A stretch of 64,000 bases of DNA from Saccharicrinis sp963677345 (GCA_963677345.2 CAXXLC010000024.1:40953-104952), one strand, 5' to 3'; shown: positions 17,880-27,625, counted from the first letter of the stretch. Numbers and translations are program-made. The notes: a model not told the origin generated them from the letters alone.

Positions 17880-17919
17880 GACCATTGTGTTGCCTTGAAA
17901 GCACAATGGTCTTTTTTTT
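17880..17919 (+). terminator. intrinsic terminator of murA
   Basis: GACCATTGTG (17880-17889) pairs perfectly with CACAATGGTC (17902-17911), followed by eight T. Confidence 0.9.
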
Positions 17920-18181
17920 GTTTGCCTTTGTTTATCGTGCTTGTAAGATTTATTATTTAACTTATTATATTTTAACAAAAAAAAGAAAATCTACTAAAAT
18001 AGAAATCATTTTATACTTTTCAAACACTTTGGTTTTGTTTTTTACTGTTTTGTGACATATTTTTGCCCCTCGTTTTCCTAACATTTGTCATGAAAACGGA
18101 AACGTTTGTCTAAATTACGACAAACCGTATCGCAAAAATGATAAACTTTGCGATGTGAGTATAAACCAAAATTGTGTGTGT

Positions 18182-18712
18182 ATGAGAAAGCTAAAACTAG
18201 TACTTTTAATTGTTTTAGCAGGGCCAGGGTTTATTTCCTTTATCAATGGTGTACCTGAATCACGGGTAGGTCTTGAAACCGGGGATAGAGTTCCTGAATT
18301 TAAAACTACCCTGATAAACGGGGCAGATTTCAATTTAGAATCATTGCGAGGTAAAATGGTTTTAATAGATTTTTGGGCTTCGTATGATGGGGAGTCCAGA
18401 GTTGATAATCATCAAAAGATGATACTTCAAAAAGAATTTGCAAATAGCAAGTTTTACAAAGGGGAAGGTTTTATTGTTGTTTCTATTTCCCTTGATCGTT
18501 TTAAGTCGCCATTAGAAAAGGCAATTAGAGAAGATGGATTAACAAATGCCCTGCACATCTGCGATTATTTAGGCGCAGAATCATCCATTGCTAAAGCCTA
18601 CAATGTAACAAAGCCAATAAATTATCTTATTGATGGAGATGGCAGATTGATTGCCAAAAGTTCGGATATTAATAAAGTGGCTTCTTCGCTCGAATACCTT
18701 CACAGAAATTAA
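18182..18712 (+). CDS. TlpA-like thioredoxin-fold protein lacking the CxxC pair
   Basis: A 176-residue exported protein (hydrophobic start MRKLKLVLLIVLAGPGFISF) with a thioredoxin/AhpC-TSA fold: GDRVPEFKTTLINGADFNLE, then GKMVLIDFWAS. Where the redox motif WCxxC should follow there is YDGESR, so both cysteines are absent. The rest of the fold (KGEGFIVVSISLDR, PINYLIDGDGRLIAK) is intact and matches the next gene closely. It is therefore probably not a disulphide reductase but a binding or chaperone-like paralogue. The start at 18182 follows an AAACTTTG near-consensus -7 box (18143-18150); the frame from 18155 is less likely. Confidence 0.8.
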   Translation: MRKLKLVLLIVLAGPGFISFINGVPESRVGLETGDRVPEFKTTLINGADFNLESLRGKMVLIDFWASYDGESRVDNHQKMILQKEFANSKFYKGEGFIVVSISLDRFKSPLEKAIREDGLTNALHICDYLGAESSIAKAYNVTKPINYLIDGDGRLIAKSSDINKVASSLEYLHRN

Positions 18713-18841
18713 ATCATTCGTTTACATTTATTTTATCTAAAAATTATTTAGTATTGCACTTTTGTGTAATTATTTTGTCTGAACAAAAATGGTACTTTAT
18801 TTGTGAGTTCCATCTGACCATTGAAAACAAATTTTAAACGC

Positions 18842-19360
18842 ATGAATAAGATTTTTAAGGTATTTACGGTTATTTTTATTTTGAGCATATCAATATCTGC
18901 AAGTTCTCAAAAGGTAGGTCTTGGAATTGGGGATAAAGCACCTGAATTAAAACTAATGTCGCCTCAAGGTGAGGTTATTCAACTGTCATCATTAAAAGGA
19001 CAGTTGGTTTTAATTGATTTCTGGGCTTCGTGGTGTGGGCCTTGCCGCAGAGAAAATCCAAACGTTGTAGATGCGTACAATAAGTATAGGGATAAAAAAT
19101 TTAAGAAAGGTAAAGGTTTTACCGTATATAGTGTGTCTCTGGATAAAAGTAAAGAGATGTGGAAAAATGCCATTGAACAAGATAAGTTGATGTGGCCCAA
19201 TCATGTTAGTGACCTGAAGGGGTGGAAATGTGTTGGTGCCCAAATTTATGGCGTAAGAGGTATCCCTGATAATTTTTTAATTGATGGTGATGGCATTATT
19301 GTTGCTAAAAGATTAAGAGGTGAAGCATTAGACGACGCACTTAAAAGTTTTTTAAAGTAA
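18842..19360 (+). CDS. TlpA-like thiol:disulphide oxidoreductase
   Basis: A 172-residue periplasmic thioredoxin-fold protein: signal peptide MNKIFKVFTVIFILSISISA, then GDKAPELKLMSPQGEVIQLS and the active site FWASWCGPCRRENPNV. It also has KGKGFTVYSVSLDK and the cis-proline region GVRGIPDNFLIDGDG. It is the redox-competent counterpart of the preceding gene, from which it probably arose by duplication. Likely roles are reduction of periplasmic disulphides or cytochrome c thiols (family knowledge). The start at 18842 is chosen because the signal peptide begins there. Confidence 0.88.
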   Translation: MNKIFKVFTVIFILSISISASSQKVGLGIGDKAPELKLMSPQGEVIQLSSLKGQLVLIDFWASWCGPCRRENPNVVDAYNKYRDKKFKKGKGFTVYSVSLDKSKEMWKNAIEQDKLMWPNHVSDLKGWKCVGAQIYGVRGIPDNFLIDGDGIIVAKRLRGEALDDALKSFLK

Positions 19361-19548
19361 ATTACGTTTGTTTAAAAGATAATCTGGTGGCAGGATATTG
19401 TTTTGATATTCTGCCATTTTTTATGGGTTACAATGACAAGAAAATAGCATTATGATAAAAACGCTGTCAATTTGTCTTTGTTTTATCAACTGGCAAAATA
19501 ATTGTTAAGCGTTTGGCGTTTAAATTGAAATAATAAGAAATTAAGATA

Positions 19549-20163
19549 ATGACAAAAAAAGCTTCAAAAAAACAAAATCAGGAGGAAGTAGTTGAAGAGA
19601 ATGTAGCAGCTAATGAAACTGTGGATGAAACACAAAATGATGTTACCGAAGAGACTACTGAAAATTCAAAAGAATCGGAAGTTGAAGAACAGGATGAATT
19701 AAGCTCTGAAGAAAAGCAAATTGTAGAGTTGTCTGCTAAAGTTACGGATTTAAACGATAAGTATTTGCGTTTAACAGCTGAGTATGACAACTATCGAAAG
19801 AGAACTCTTAAGGAACGTATGGAGCTGACAAAAAGTGCAGGTGAATCCTTACTCAAAGGACTTTTGCCTGTGGTTGATGATTTTGACAGAGCTGTTTCGC
19901 ACTTAAATGATGCATCTGATCTTGATGCTGTTAAGAAGGGAATAGATTTAATATACAATAAATTCCAGGAATTCCTGAAGCAAAATGGAGTAAAAGAAAT
20001 TGAAGCTAAAGAGAAAGATTTTGATACCGATCTTCATGAAGCCATCACGAAAATTCCTGCTCCAACAGAAGATTTAAAGGGTAAAGTTATAGATTGTATA
20101 GAGAAAGGATATATGCTTAATGATAAAGTAATGCGTTTCTCAAAGGTTGTTGTTGGAGAATAG
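19549..20163 (+). CDS. grpE: nucleotide exchange factor GrpE
   Basis: GrpE releases ADP from DnaK. The 204 residues start with a long acidic, low-complexity arm (about 1-65). A coiled coil and the GrpE core follow (LTAEYDNYRKRTLKERMELT, LLPVVDDFDRAV, IDLIYNKFQEFLKQNGV), with the beta domain ending GYMLNDKVMRFSKVVV. It is 22 bases upstream of dnaJ, forming the heat-shock pair; dnaK is not in the window. Confidence 0.95.
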   Translation: MTKKASKKQNQEEVVEENVAANETVDETQNDVTEETTENSKESEVEEQDELSSEEKQIVELSAKVTDLNDKYLRLTAEYDNYRKRTLKERMELTKSAGESLLKGLLPVVDDFDRAVSHLNDASDLDAVKKGIDLIYNKFQEFLKQNGVKEIEAKEKDFDTDLHEAITKIPAPTEDLKGKVIDCIEKGYMLNDKVMRFSKVVVGE

Positions 20164-20185
20164 TTAAGAAACAGAGGTTATCATT

Positions 20186-21349
20186 ATGTCGAAAAGAGAT
20201 TATTACGAAATTTTAGAAGTTTCAAAGAATGCCACTGCTGAGGAAATAAAGAAAGCTTATCGTAAAAAAGCAATTCAATTTCACCCGGATAAAAACCCCG
20301 GAGATAAAGCTGCAGAGGAGAAATTCAAGGAGGCTGCTGAAGCATATGAGATATTAAGTGATCAAAACAAAAGATCAAGATATGATCAGTTTGGTCATGC
20401 AGGTGTAGGTGGCGCAGCTTCGGGAGGAGGCTTTGGTGGAGGTATGTCAATGGATGACATCTTCTCTCACTTTGGTGACATTTTCGGTGGTGGAGGCTTT
20501 GGAGGCTTTAGTGGTTTTGGAGGCTTCGGAGGAAGCGGCCGATCAAGGCAAAGAGTCAATAAAGGTTCTAATTTAAGAGTTAAAGTAACCTTAACTTTAA
20601 ATGAAATCTTAAATGGAGTTGAGAAAAAGATCCGTGTTAAGAAATATATTCCCTGTACGCATTGTAGTGGTAGTGGAGCAGAAAATGGATCTTCACACAG
20701 TACTTGTACCACTTGTAATGGATCGGGTCAGGTTACACGTATCTCAAATACTATTTTAGGTCAGATGCAAACAGCATCAGCTTGTCCAACCTGTGGTGGC
20801 GAAGGTAAAATTATTACCAATAAATGTAAGCACTGTTCTGGAGAAGGAGTTGTCAGGGATGAGGAGGTTATCTCAATAAATATACCGGCTGGAGTAGAAG
20901 AAGGTATGCAGTTGTCTGTATCCGGAAAAGGTAACGCAGCCAGGAGAGGCGGAGTTAATGGTGATTTATTAGTGTTAATTCATGAAGAGGATCATGAAGA
21001 ATTAGTTCGTGATGGCAGAGATTTATTGTATAATCTTTTTGTAAGTATTCCTGATGCTACTTTAGGAGCTCCTGTGGAGATACCTACATTAGAAGGCAAA
21101 GTGAAAGTTAAGATTGATGCAGGAACTCAACCGGGTAAGGTGTTAAGATTAAGAGGGAAAGGGCTTCCTGAGGTGAATAGCTATGGAAGAGGTGATTTGC
21201 TGGTTAAAATTAATGTTTGGATTCCTAAAGATTTATCTAAAGAAGAGAAGAAAATATTGGAAAAACTCAGCGACTCGCCAAGCTTTACTCCTAATCCAAG
21301 TTCTCAGGAAAAGAGTTTTTTTAGCAGGATGAAAAATATGTTTGAATAA
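20186..21349 (+). CDS. dnaJ: chaperone DnaJ
   Basis: This co-chaperone stimulates DnaK ATPase activity and binds unfolded clients. The 387-residue sequence has a J domain with HPD in FHPDKNPGDK (about residue 32). A long Gly/Phe-rich linker (about 75-125) follows, then four CxxCxGxG zinc repeats (CTHCSGSG, CTTCNGSG, CPTCGGEG, CKHCSGEG) and the C-terminal substrate domains. Complete type I DnaJ. It shares the operon with grpE and ends at a strong terminator. Confidence 0.96.
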   Translation: MSKRDYYEILEVSKNATAEEIKKAYRKKAIQFHPDKNPGDKAAEEKFKEAAEAYEILSDQNKRSRYDQFGHAGVGGAASGGGFGGGMSMDDIFSHFGDIFGGGGFGGFSGFGGFGGSGRSRQRVNKGSNLRVKVTLTLNEILNGVEKKIRVKKYIPCTHCSGSGAENGSSHSTCTTCNGSGQVTRISNTILGQMQTASACPTCGGEGKIITNKCKHCSGEGVVRDEEVISINIPAGVEEGMQLSVSGKGNAARRGGVNGDLLVLIHEEDHEELVRDGRDLLYNLFVSIPDATLGAPVEIPTLEGKVKVKIDAGTQPGKVLRLRGKGLPEVNSYGRGDLLVKINVWIPKDLSKEEKKILEKLSDSPSFTPNPSSQEKSFFSRMKNMFE

Positions 21350-21373
21350 AACTATTTCTTATTATATAAAAGC

Positions 21374-21404
21374 AAAGGTCGGTTTTTTAAGCCGACCTTT
21401 TTAT
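21374..21404. terminator. bidirectional terminator between dnaJ and kbl
   Basis: AAAGGTCGG pairs with CCGACCTTT, with T runs after it on the plus strand and A runs before it, so it can serve both converging genes. Confidence 0.85.
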
Positions 21405-21407
21405 TTT

Positions 21408-22598
21408 TTATTTAATAACTTTTAGTTCTTTACCTATTTTGATGAATGCTGTTATTGCTTTATCAAGGTGCTCTTTAGAGTGTGCTGCAGAAATCTGTAT
21501 TCTTATCCGTGCCTGATCTTTGGGTACAACAGGATAATAGAATCCAATAACATATATACCCTCTTTAAGTAGTTTGTCGGCAAACTCCTGCGATAACTTG
21601 GCATCATAAAGCATTAAGGCTACAATGGCCGAATCTGTGGGTTTAATATCAAAACCTGCCTCTTTAATTTTTGCCTTAAAGTATTCTGCGTTATTGATTA
21701 CCTTGTCACGGTATTCAGTCGAGTTACTTAGCATTTTAAAAACTTGTGTTGCAGCTCCAACAATAGCTGGTGCTAAAGAGTTTGAAAACAAGTATGGTCT
21801 CGATCTTTGACGGAGCATATCAATAATTTCTTTTTTGCCACTTGTAAATCCTCCCAATGCACCTCCTAAAGCCTTTCCTAATGTGCTGGTAATAATATCA
21901 ACCTTATTCATTACATTGTGGTATTCGTGTGTTCCTCTTCCTGTTTTACCTATGAAGCCGGAAGCATGACTATCGTCGACCATGACAAGGGCATTGTATT
22001 TTTCTGCCAGATTGCAAATCCTATCTAACTTTGCAATATCTCCATCCATTGAAAATACTCCATCTGTTACAATAATCCTATATCGTTGATCTTGAGATTT
22101 CTTTAATTGGTCTTCAAGGTCACCCATATCTGCGTGTTTGTATCTATATCTTACAGCTTTGCATAATCTTACTCCGTCAATTATTGAAGCATGATTTAAT
22201 TCGTCAGATATAATTGCATCCTCCGAAGAGAATAACGGTTCAAATACGCCACCATTAGCATCAAATGCAGCGGCATATAAAATGGTGTCTTCAGTTCCTA
22301 AAAATTCAGAAATGTTTTTTTCGAGATTTTTATGTATATCCTGTGTTCCGCATATAAATCTTACAGATGACATTCCGTATCCGTGAGTGTTCATTATGTC
22401 TTGTGCTGCCTTAACAACTTCAGGATGAGAAGAAAGACCCAGGTAGTTGTTGGCGCAAAAATTCAAAACACTTTCTCCTGTACTTACTTTAATATCGGCA
22501 CCTTGTGGAGTGGTAATGATTCTTTCTGTTTTATAAAGGCCAGACTCTATTATATTATTGAGCTCTGCTGATAGATAATCTTTAAATTCTCCGTACAT
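21408..22598 (-). CDS. kbl: glycine C-acetyltransferase (2-amino-3-ketobutyrate CoA ligase)
   Basis: A PLP enzyme that cleaves 2-amino-3-ketobutyrate with CoA to glycine and acetyl-CoA in threonine breakdown. The 396-residue protein has the alpha-oxoamine synthase landmarks NNYLGLSSHPEV, GYGMSSVRFICGTQ, VDDSHASGFIG and the PLP-lysine site ITSTLGKALGGALGG. The length equals the Kbl norm (about 397). Related 8-amino-7-oxononanoate synthases share the fold, but RFICGTQ and the overall match favour Kbl. No threonine dehydrogenase gene is adjacent. It is a single gene. Confidence 0.92.
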   Translation of the reverse strand: MYGEFKDYLSAELNNIIESGLYKTERIITTPQGADIKVSTGESVLNFCANNYLGLSSHPEVVKAAQDIMNTHGYGMSSVRFICGTQDIHKNLEKNISEFLGTEDTILYAAAFDANGGVFEPLFSSEDAIISDELNHASIIDGVRLCKAVRYRYKHADMGDLEDQLKKSQDQRYRIIVTDGVFSMDGDIAKLDRICNLAEKYNALVMVDDSHASGFIGKTGRGTHEYHNVMNKVDIITSTLGKALGGALGGFTSGKKEIIDMLRQRSRPYLFSNSLAPAIVGAATQVFKMLSNSTEYRDKVINNAEYFKAKIKEAGFDIKPTDSAIVALMLYDAKLSQEFADKLLKEGIYVIGFYYPVVPKDQARIRIQISAAHSKEHLDKAITAFIKIGKELKVIK

Positions 22599-22761
22599 AT
22601 TATTATTGCATTTTGTTTATTCAAATTTAGAAAGCAAAATCAATTTAAAAAATGATTTTGTAAAGGTTTGTTATATGTTAACTTTAACTCCATTTTAACT
22701 ATCCAATCACAATAAATATCAAAATTCGGGGTTATATTTACGGCGCTAAAATGATATATTA

Positions 22762-22790
22762 TTGCATTTTGCATATAAATATTACTTTTG
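22762..22790 (+). promoter_or_regulatory. promoter of the DUF6089-BamA operon
   Basis: TTG at 22762-22764 and TACTTTTG at 22783-22790 are separated by 18 bases, fitting the Bacteroidota -33/-7 pattern. Transcription would begin near 22797, which excludes the ATG at 22762 as the start of the next gene. Confidence 0.6.
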
Positions 22791-22833
22791 TGGCTGCCTG
22801 TTTATTGTTTTATTAAATATAGGTGCTTGCAGA

Positions 22834-23592
22834 ATGATAAAATTACGGAATTGTAAGATAATAGGATTTGTGTTATTTCAACGCGGATTTTTTATTCTGT
22901 TGATGTTCATCTTGTTCTGTAACATTAAAGCTCAGGACAGGATAGAAATTGGACTGGTTGGCGGAGCTTCATATTATATTGGAGATTTAAATCCCAACAA
23001 GCAATTGTATAAACCAGGCCCTGCGTTTGGGATGCTGGCCAGGTATATATTAACAGACAGGCTTGCAGTAAAAGGTTCTGCAATGATTATGCATATTAAA
23101 GGTGATTATCCGGCTAATGATCTGAATTTTCCAAAAGTTGGTGGCGGTTATTCTTTTAAAAGAAATTTAGGAGATGCTTCGCTTCAGATGGAGTTTAATT
23201 TTAAATCATATGATCATCCATTTATTGGAACAACAGTTTTTACTCCATATTTCACATTTGGTTTAGGAACAACTGTTTATAAAAGATTTTCGTCAGAAAA
23301 TGAAAATAACTCTGAAAGAACGGTTTTTATATTATCTTTGCCATTCGGAATCGGTGTCAAGTATAAATTAAACAAATGGATAAGGGTTGGAGCTGAATGG
23401 AGTTTTAGAAAAACTTTTGTTGATGATTTGGATTATAGAGACAGGAGATATATTCCATTTGTAAGTTCAGATGATCCATATGGTTTTGAAGGAGGAACGA
23501 AAATTCATAATAATGATTTATATTCATTTGTGGGAGTGATGGTTACCTTTAGCATGTTTAGTAGAAGAACCGAATGTTTTAGTGGATATTAA
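22834..23592 (+). CDS. DUF6089 outer-membrane beta-barrel-like protein
   Basis: From the ATG at 22834 it has a basic N-terminus, a hydrophobic signal (FILLMFILFCNIKAQD) and about 210 residues of alternating beta strands (EIGLVGGASYYIGDLNP, PAFGMLARYILTDRLAVKG, PYFTFGLGTTVY, RVGAEWSFRKTF). This matches the DUF6089 family, normally found before uppS and bamA in Bacteroidota. Function is unknown. The location in the BamA cluster suggests a part in outer-membrane biogenesis. It ends 18 bases before uppS. Confidence 0.82.
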   Translation: MIKLRNCKIIGFVLFQRGFFILLMFILFCNIKAQDRIEIGLVGGASYYIGDLNPNKQLYKPGPAFGMLARYILTDRLAVKGSAMIMHIKGDYPANDLNFPKVGGGYSFKRNLGDASLQMEFNFKSYDHPFIGTTVFTPYFTFGLGTTVYKRFSSENENNSERTVFILSLPFGIGVKYKLNKWIRVGAEWSFRKTFVDDLDYRDRRYIPFVSSDDPYGFEGGTKIHNNDLYSFVGVMVTFSMFSRRTECFSGY

Positions 23593-23610
23593 AAGGCAAA
23601 GATAAAATAT

Positions 23611-24354
23611 ATGTCAGTAAAAGATCAACTGATAAAAGAAAGATTACCAAAGCATATAGCCATCATTATGGATGGAAATGGGCGATGGGCTAAAAAACGA
23701 GGAAATTCGAGGGTTTTTGGACACAAGAATGGAGTTAAGGCTGTACGTGCTGTAACTGAGGCTGCCGCCGAATTACAGATAGGGTATATAACTCTGTATG
23801 CATTTTCTACTGAAAACTGGAATAGACCAAAATTAGAAGTGGATGCCTTAATGTCTTTATTAGTTTCTACCATTGCATCGGAAACTAAAACTCTGATGGA
23901 AAATAACGTGAGACTGGGAGTAATTGGTTGTGTTGAGAACCTTCCCAAGGATGTTAGAAAAAAATTGATGCAGTGTATTGAAAATACTTCTGTAAATACA
24001 GGCCTGACATTAAATCTTGCATTAAGTTATAGCTCTCGTTGGGAAATAACGGAAGCAGTTAAAAAGATTGTACAATCTGTTAAAGATAACAATATAAAAC
24101 AGGAGGAAATCACAGCAGATGTGGTTTCAAATTTTCTTACTACCTCAGGTATACCAGATCCTGAATTAATGATCAGAACCAGTGGTGAGTTAAGGATTAG
24201 TAATTTTTTATTATGGCAATTGGCTTATGCAGAATTATATTTTTGCGATACCTTATGGCCTGATTTTACTAAAGAAGATTTTTATTTAGCTCTTCTGGAT
24301 TATCAAGGAAGAGAGAGACGGTTTGGAAAAACCAGTGAACAATTAAAAAAATAG
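23611..24354 (+). CDS. uppS: isoprenyl transferase (undecaprenyl diphosphate synthase) UppS
   Basis: It condenses isopentenyl diphosphate units in cis onto farnesyl diphosphate to make the C55 lipid carrier. The 247-residue protein has the pyrophosphate-binding start IAIIMDGNGRWAKKRG, YAFSTENWNRP, and the C-terminal RTSGELRISNFLLWQLAYAE and WPDF. All are diagnostic. It lies between DUF6089 and bamA. UppP at 1732-2526 recycles the product. Confidence 0.96.
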   Translation: MSVKDQLIKERLPKHIAIIMDGNGRWAKKRGNSRVFGHKNGVKAVRAVTEAAAELQIGYITLYAFSTENWNRPKLEVDALMSLLVSTIASETKTLMENNVRLGVIGCVENLPKDVRKKLMQCIENTSVNTGLTLNLALSYSSRWEITEAVKKIVQSVKDNNIKQEEITADVVSNFLTTSGIPDPELMIRTSGELRISNFLLWQLAYAELYFCDTLWPDFTKEDFYLALLDYQGRERRFGKTSEQLKK

Positions 24355-24376
24355 AACTTATATATTTAAATATAGC

Positions 24377-26959
24377 ATGCTAAAAAAGTTTACTTTTTAT
24401 ATATTACTTGCCCTACTACCAATAGTTGTTTTTGCACAATCAGAAAATGATATTCCTTCGATTAGTTATACAGGATCTCCCAGAAACTATGAAATTGCTG
24501 ATATTCAAGTATCCGGAATACAAAACTACGACCCAAAGATCCTTATTAACCTCTCAGGTTTAAGAGTTGGTCAAAAAATAAATGTTCCTGGTGACGAAAT
24601 ATCAGAAGCAATTCATAAATATTGGGATCATGGCCTTTTTTCAGATGTTAAAATTACTGCCAAAAAGATTGAAAACGGAAAGATCTGGCTTGAAATATTA
24701 CTGCTTGAAAGACCAAGATTATCTGAAATTAATTACTATGGTTTAAAAAAGTCAGAAATTGAGACAGTAGCAGAAAAAGTAGCCATGATGAAAGGTAGTC
24801 AGGTAACTCCTTACCTTATTACAAGATCAGAAAAATATATTACTGATTATTTTGTGGCTAAAGGGTTTTATAATACCGAAGTCAGAGTTGTTCAAAAAGA
24901 TGATACAACGAAAACAAATCATGTTTATCTTGACATTACTGTAGATAAAAAAGAAAAAGTAAAAGTTAACTCTCTGGATTTTCTTGGTAATGAGGTTTTT
25001 TCGGATGTTAAGTTGAATAGAACCATGAAGAAAACCAATGAAAAAGGAAAAATACTTAACTTTTTCAGAACAAAGAAATTTATTGACGAAACTTATCAGG
25101 AAGATTTACAGGCAGTTATTGATAAGTATAATGAAAAAGGTTATCGTGATATGATCATCGATTATGATTCAATCAGCAAAAACGATAATAATACTGTTGA
25201 TATTAAAATTAAAATCGATGAAGGTAGAAAATATTACTTTGGTAATATTACATGGATTGGTAATAGTATTTATCCTTCAGCTTATTTAAGTGATGTATTG
25301 AGGGTTGGTAAAGGAGATGTCTTTAATCAAAAATTATTGGATGAAAGATTATTTCAGGATGATGATGCGGTGCATAATCTTTATATGGATAATGGCTACT
25401 TATTTTCTAATATAACTCCTGTTGAAGTAAATGTGTATGGTGATACTATTGATCTTGAAATGCGTATTTACGAAGGAAAACAAGCAACGATTAATAATAT
25501 TGTAATCAAAGGTAATACTAAAACACACGAGCATGTCGTTCGTCGTGAGATTCGTACCAAACCGGGAGAGTTATTTAGCAAGTCAGAGTTGATACGTACA
25601 ATCAGAGAGCTATCTCAATTAGGACATTTTGATCCTGAAAATATTACACCTGATGTTAATCCTAATCCAGAAGATGGTACTGTGGATTTAGTATATAATC
25701 TTACTGAAAAGGCAAATGATCAGATTGAACTTTCCGGAGGATGGGGAGCTGGTATGTTTGTAGGTTCTTTAGGTTTAAAATTCTCAAACTTCTCTGTTCG
25801 TAACATTCTGAATAAAGAAGCATGGAGGCCACTTCCTACCGGTGATGGTCAGACTTTGTCTTTAAGGGCTCAATTAAATGGTAAATATTACCAATCGTAT
25901 AGTTTATCGTTTACAGAACCATGGTTAGGCGGAAAAAAACCAAATTCATTTACCTTTTCAATTTATAGATCTATTCAAACCGGAGTTACCAGTAGTTATG
26001 GTTATAACCCCTATAGTTCTTATGGAAGTAGTTATGGTTCATATTATAATAGCGGATCGGCAAATACCAATCAGTATATGAAGATAACAGGACTTTCTGT
26101 AGGTTTTGGTAAAAGATTAACCTGGCCCGATGACTTTTTCTCATTTTATAGTGAAGCCAGCTATCAATATTATCACCTGAAAGATTGGAATTATTTTATT
26201 ATGCAAAATGGAGTTTCTCAAAACTTGAATTTTAAATTTATTTTCTCAAGAAACTCTATAAATAATCCGTTATATCCTCGTAGAGGTTCTAATTTTTCTA
26301 TTGGATTAGAACTAACTCCACCTTGGTCTTTATTTAATGATAAGAATTACGAAAACTTATATGAAACTTCTGTGTCAACAGCTTCTGATCAGGAAGATGC
26401 CGAGGAAGAGTTGTATTCATTAATTGAGTATCATAAATGGACAACATCAGGTACTGTTTATTCTCCATTGGATAAAGCCGAAAAACTTGTGTTGATGGGG
26501 AAATATGAAATGGGATTTTTAGGTTACTATAACGAGTATGTACGTTCTCCATTTGAAAAATTTGTAGTGGGGGGTGATGGAATGTCAGGTTACAGTATGT
26601 ATGGTAGTCAAACCATTGGTTTAAGGGGTTATGAAAACTCTTCATTGACTCCATATTCCGGAGGAAGTCAAAATGGTAACTTATACAGTAAGTTAACTTT
26701 TGAGATGAGATACCCTCTAACATTGCAACCATCAGCTCAGGTGTATGCTTTAGGATTCCTGGAAGCAGGTAATTGTTGGTCTGAATTTAAGGAGTTTAAT
26801 CCATATGGATTAAAAAGATCTGCTGGTGTTGGAGTTAGAATTTTCTTACCTATCTTTGGTTTAATGGGAATAGACTGGGGGTATGGTTTTGATGAGATTG
26901 CTAATCAACCCGGGGCTAATGGTAGTCAGTTTCACTTTGTTATCGGACAACAGTTCTAA
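24377..26959 (+). CDS. bamA: outer-membrane protein assembly factor BamA
   Basis: The central barrel that inserts beta-barrel proteins into the outer membrane. The 860-residue precursor has a signal peptide (MLKKFTFYILLALLPIVVFA). Five POTRA-like repeats follow (about 35-440; for example VSGIQNYDPKILINLSGLR, IKGNTKTHEHVVRREIRTK with KPGELFSKSELIRTI), then a 16-strand barrel ending in GSQFHFVIGQQF with a C-terminal aromatic. The conserved lid region GLRGYEN is present. A Gly/Ser/Tyr-rich loop (YNPYSSYGSSYGSYYNSGS) is a lineage-specific extracellular loop. It is followed by three Skp-like chaperones. Confidence 0.95.
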   Translation: MLKKFTFYILLALLPIVVFAQSENDIPSISYTGSPRNYEIADIQVSGIQNYDPKILINLSGLRVGQKINVPGDEISEAIHKYWDHGLFSDVKITAKKIENGKIWLEILLLERPRLSEINYYGLKKSEIETVAEKVAMMKGSQVTPYLITRSEKYITDYFVAKGFYNTEVRVVQKDDTTKTNHVYLDITVDKKEKVKVNSLDFLGNEVFSDVKLNRTMKKTNEKGKILNFFRTKKFIDETYQEDLQAVIDKYNEKGYRDMIIDYDSISKNDNNTVDIKIKIDEGRKYYFGNITWIGNSIYPSAYLSDVLRVGKGDVFNQKLLDERLFQDDDAVHNLYMDNGYLFSNITPVEVNVYGDTIDLEMRIYEGKQATINNIVIKGNTKTHEHVVRREIRTKPGELFSKSELIRTIRELSQLGHFDPENITPDVNPNPEDGTVDLVYNLTEKANDQIELSGGWGAGMFVGSLGLKFSNFSVRNILNKEAWRPLPTGDGQTLSLRAQLNGKYYQSYSLSFTEPWLGGKKPNSFTFSIYRSIQTGVTSSYGYNPYSSYGSSYGSYYNSGSANTNQYMKITGLSVGFGKRLTWPDDFFSFYSEASYQYYHLKDWNYFIMQNGVSQNLNFKFIFSRNSINNPLYPRRGSNFSIGLELTPPWSLFNDKNYENLYETSVSTASDQEDAEEELYSLIEYHKWTTSGTVYSPLDKAEKLVLMGKYEMGFLGYYNEYVRSPFEKFVVGGDGMSGYSMYGSQTIGLRGYENSSLTPYSGGSQNGNLYSKLTFEMRYPLTLQPSAQVYALGFLEAGNCWSEFKEFNPYGLKRSAGVGVRIFLPIFGLMGIDWGYGFDEIANQPGANGSQFHFVIGQQF

Positions 26960-27112
26960 AATGGTTTAATATTGACCCTTTGGTTATTTGTAGTTAATTG
27001 TGTATGTTTAAAATATTAGAGATGAATGAAGCCATGAGAGAATTTTCTTACCTGGGGAAATAACTGAACTTGGCTAGTTGTATGTGGCAATTGAAAAACA
27101 AATTTTAAACGT

Positions 27113-27625
27113 ATGAAAAAGTTATTGTTATTATCACTGGTATTAGGGCTTGGTTTTTTTTTAAAAGCTCAGAAGTATGCATTTGTTGATACTGAATATA
27201 TTTTAAAGAATATTCCTGCTTATGAAGCTGCGAATGAGCAGCTAAATCAATCTTCTGTAAAATGGCAAAAAGAAATAGAGGCTGTTTATGCTGAAGTAGA
27301 AACAATGTACCAAGATTATCAGACAGAAAGCGTGTTTCTATCTAATGAAATGAAGATTAAAAGAGAAGAAGAAATTGTTCAAAAAGAAAAGGAAGCACGT
27401 CAGTTGCAAACTAAATATTTTGGTCCGGAAGGTGAATTAAGTAAAAAAAGGGAAGCCTTGATAAAACCTATTCAGGATGATATATATAACGCCATTAGAG
27501 AGTTGGTTGATGAAGAAGGGTATGCCGCAATCTTTGATAAGGCCTCTGGTGGTGTAGTTCTCTTTTCGGATTCGAGATATGATATGAGCGATTTAGTGTT
27601 AGAAAAACTTGGCTATAACAAATAA
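27113..27625 (+). CDS. OmpH/Skp-family periplasmic chaperone, first copy
   Basis: Skp-like proteins hold unfolded outer-membrane proteins on the way to BamA. This 170-residue protein has a signal peptide (MKKLLLLSLVLGLGFFLKAQ), the N-terminal KYAFVDTEYILKNIPAYEAA strand-helix, a long charged coiled coil (about 50-120) and the returning strand YAAIFDKASGGVVLFSD. It is 153 bases after bamA. A 25-of-27-base match to the leader of the TlpA gene precedes its ATG. Confidence 0.88.
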   Translation: MKKLLLLSLVLGLGFFLKAQKYAFVDTEYILKNIPAYEAANEQLNQSSVKWQKEIEAVYAEVETMYQDYQTESVFLSNEMKIKREEEIVQKEKEARQLQTKYFGPEGELSKKREALIKPIQDDIYNAIRELVDEEGYAAIFDKASGGVVLFSDSRYDMSDLVLEKLGYNK

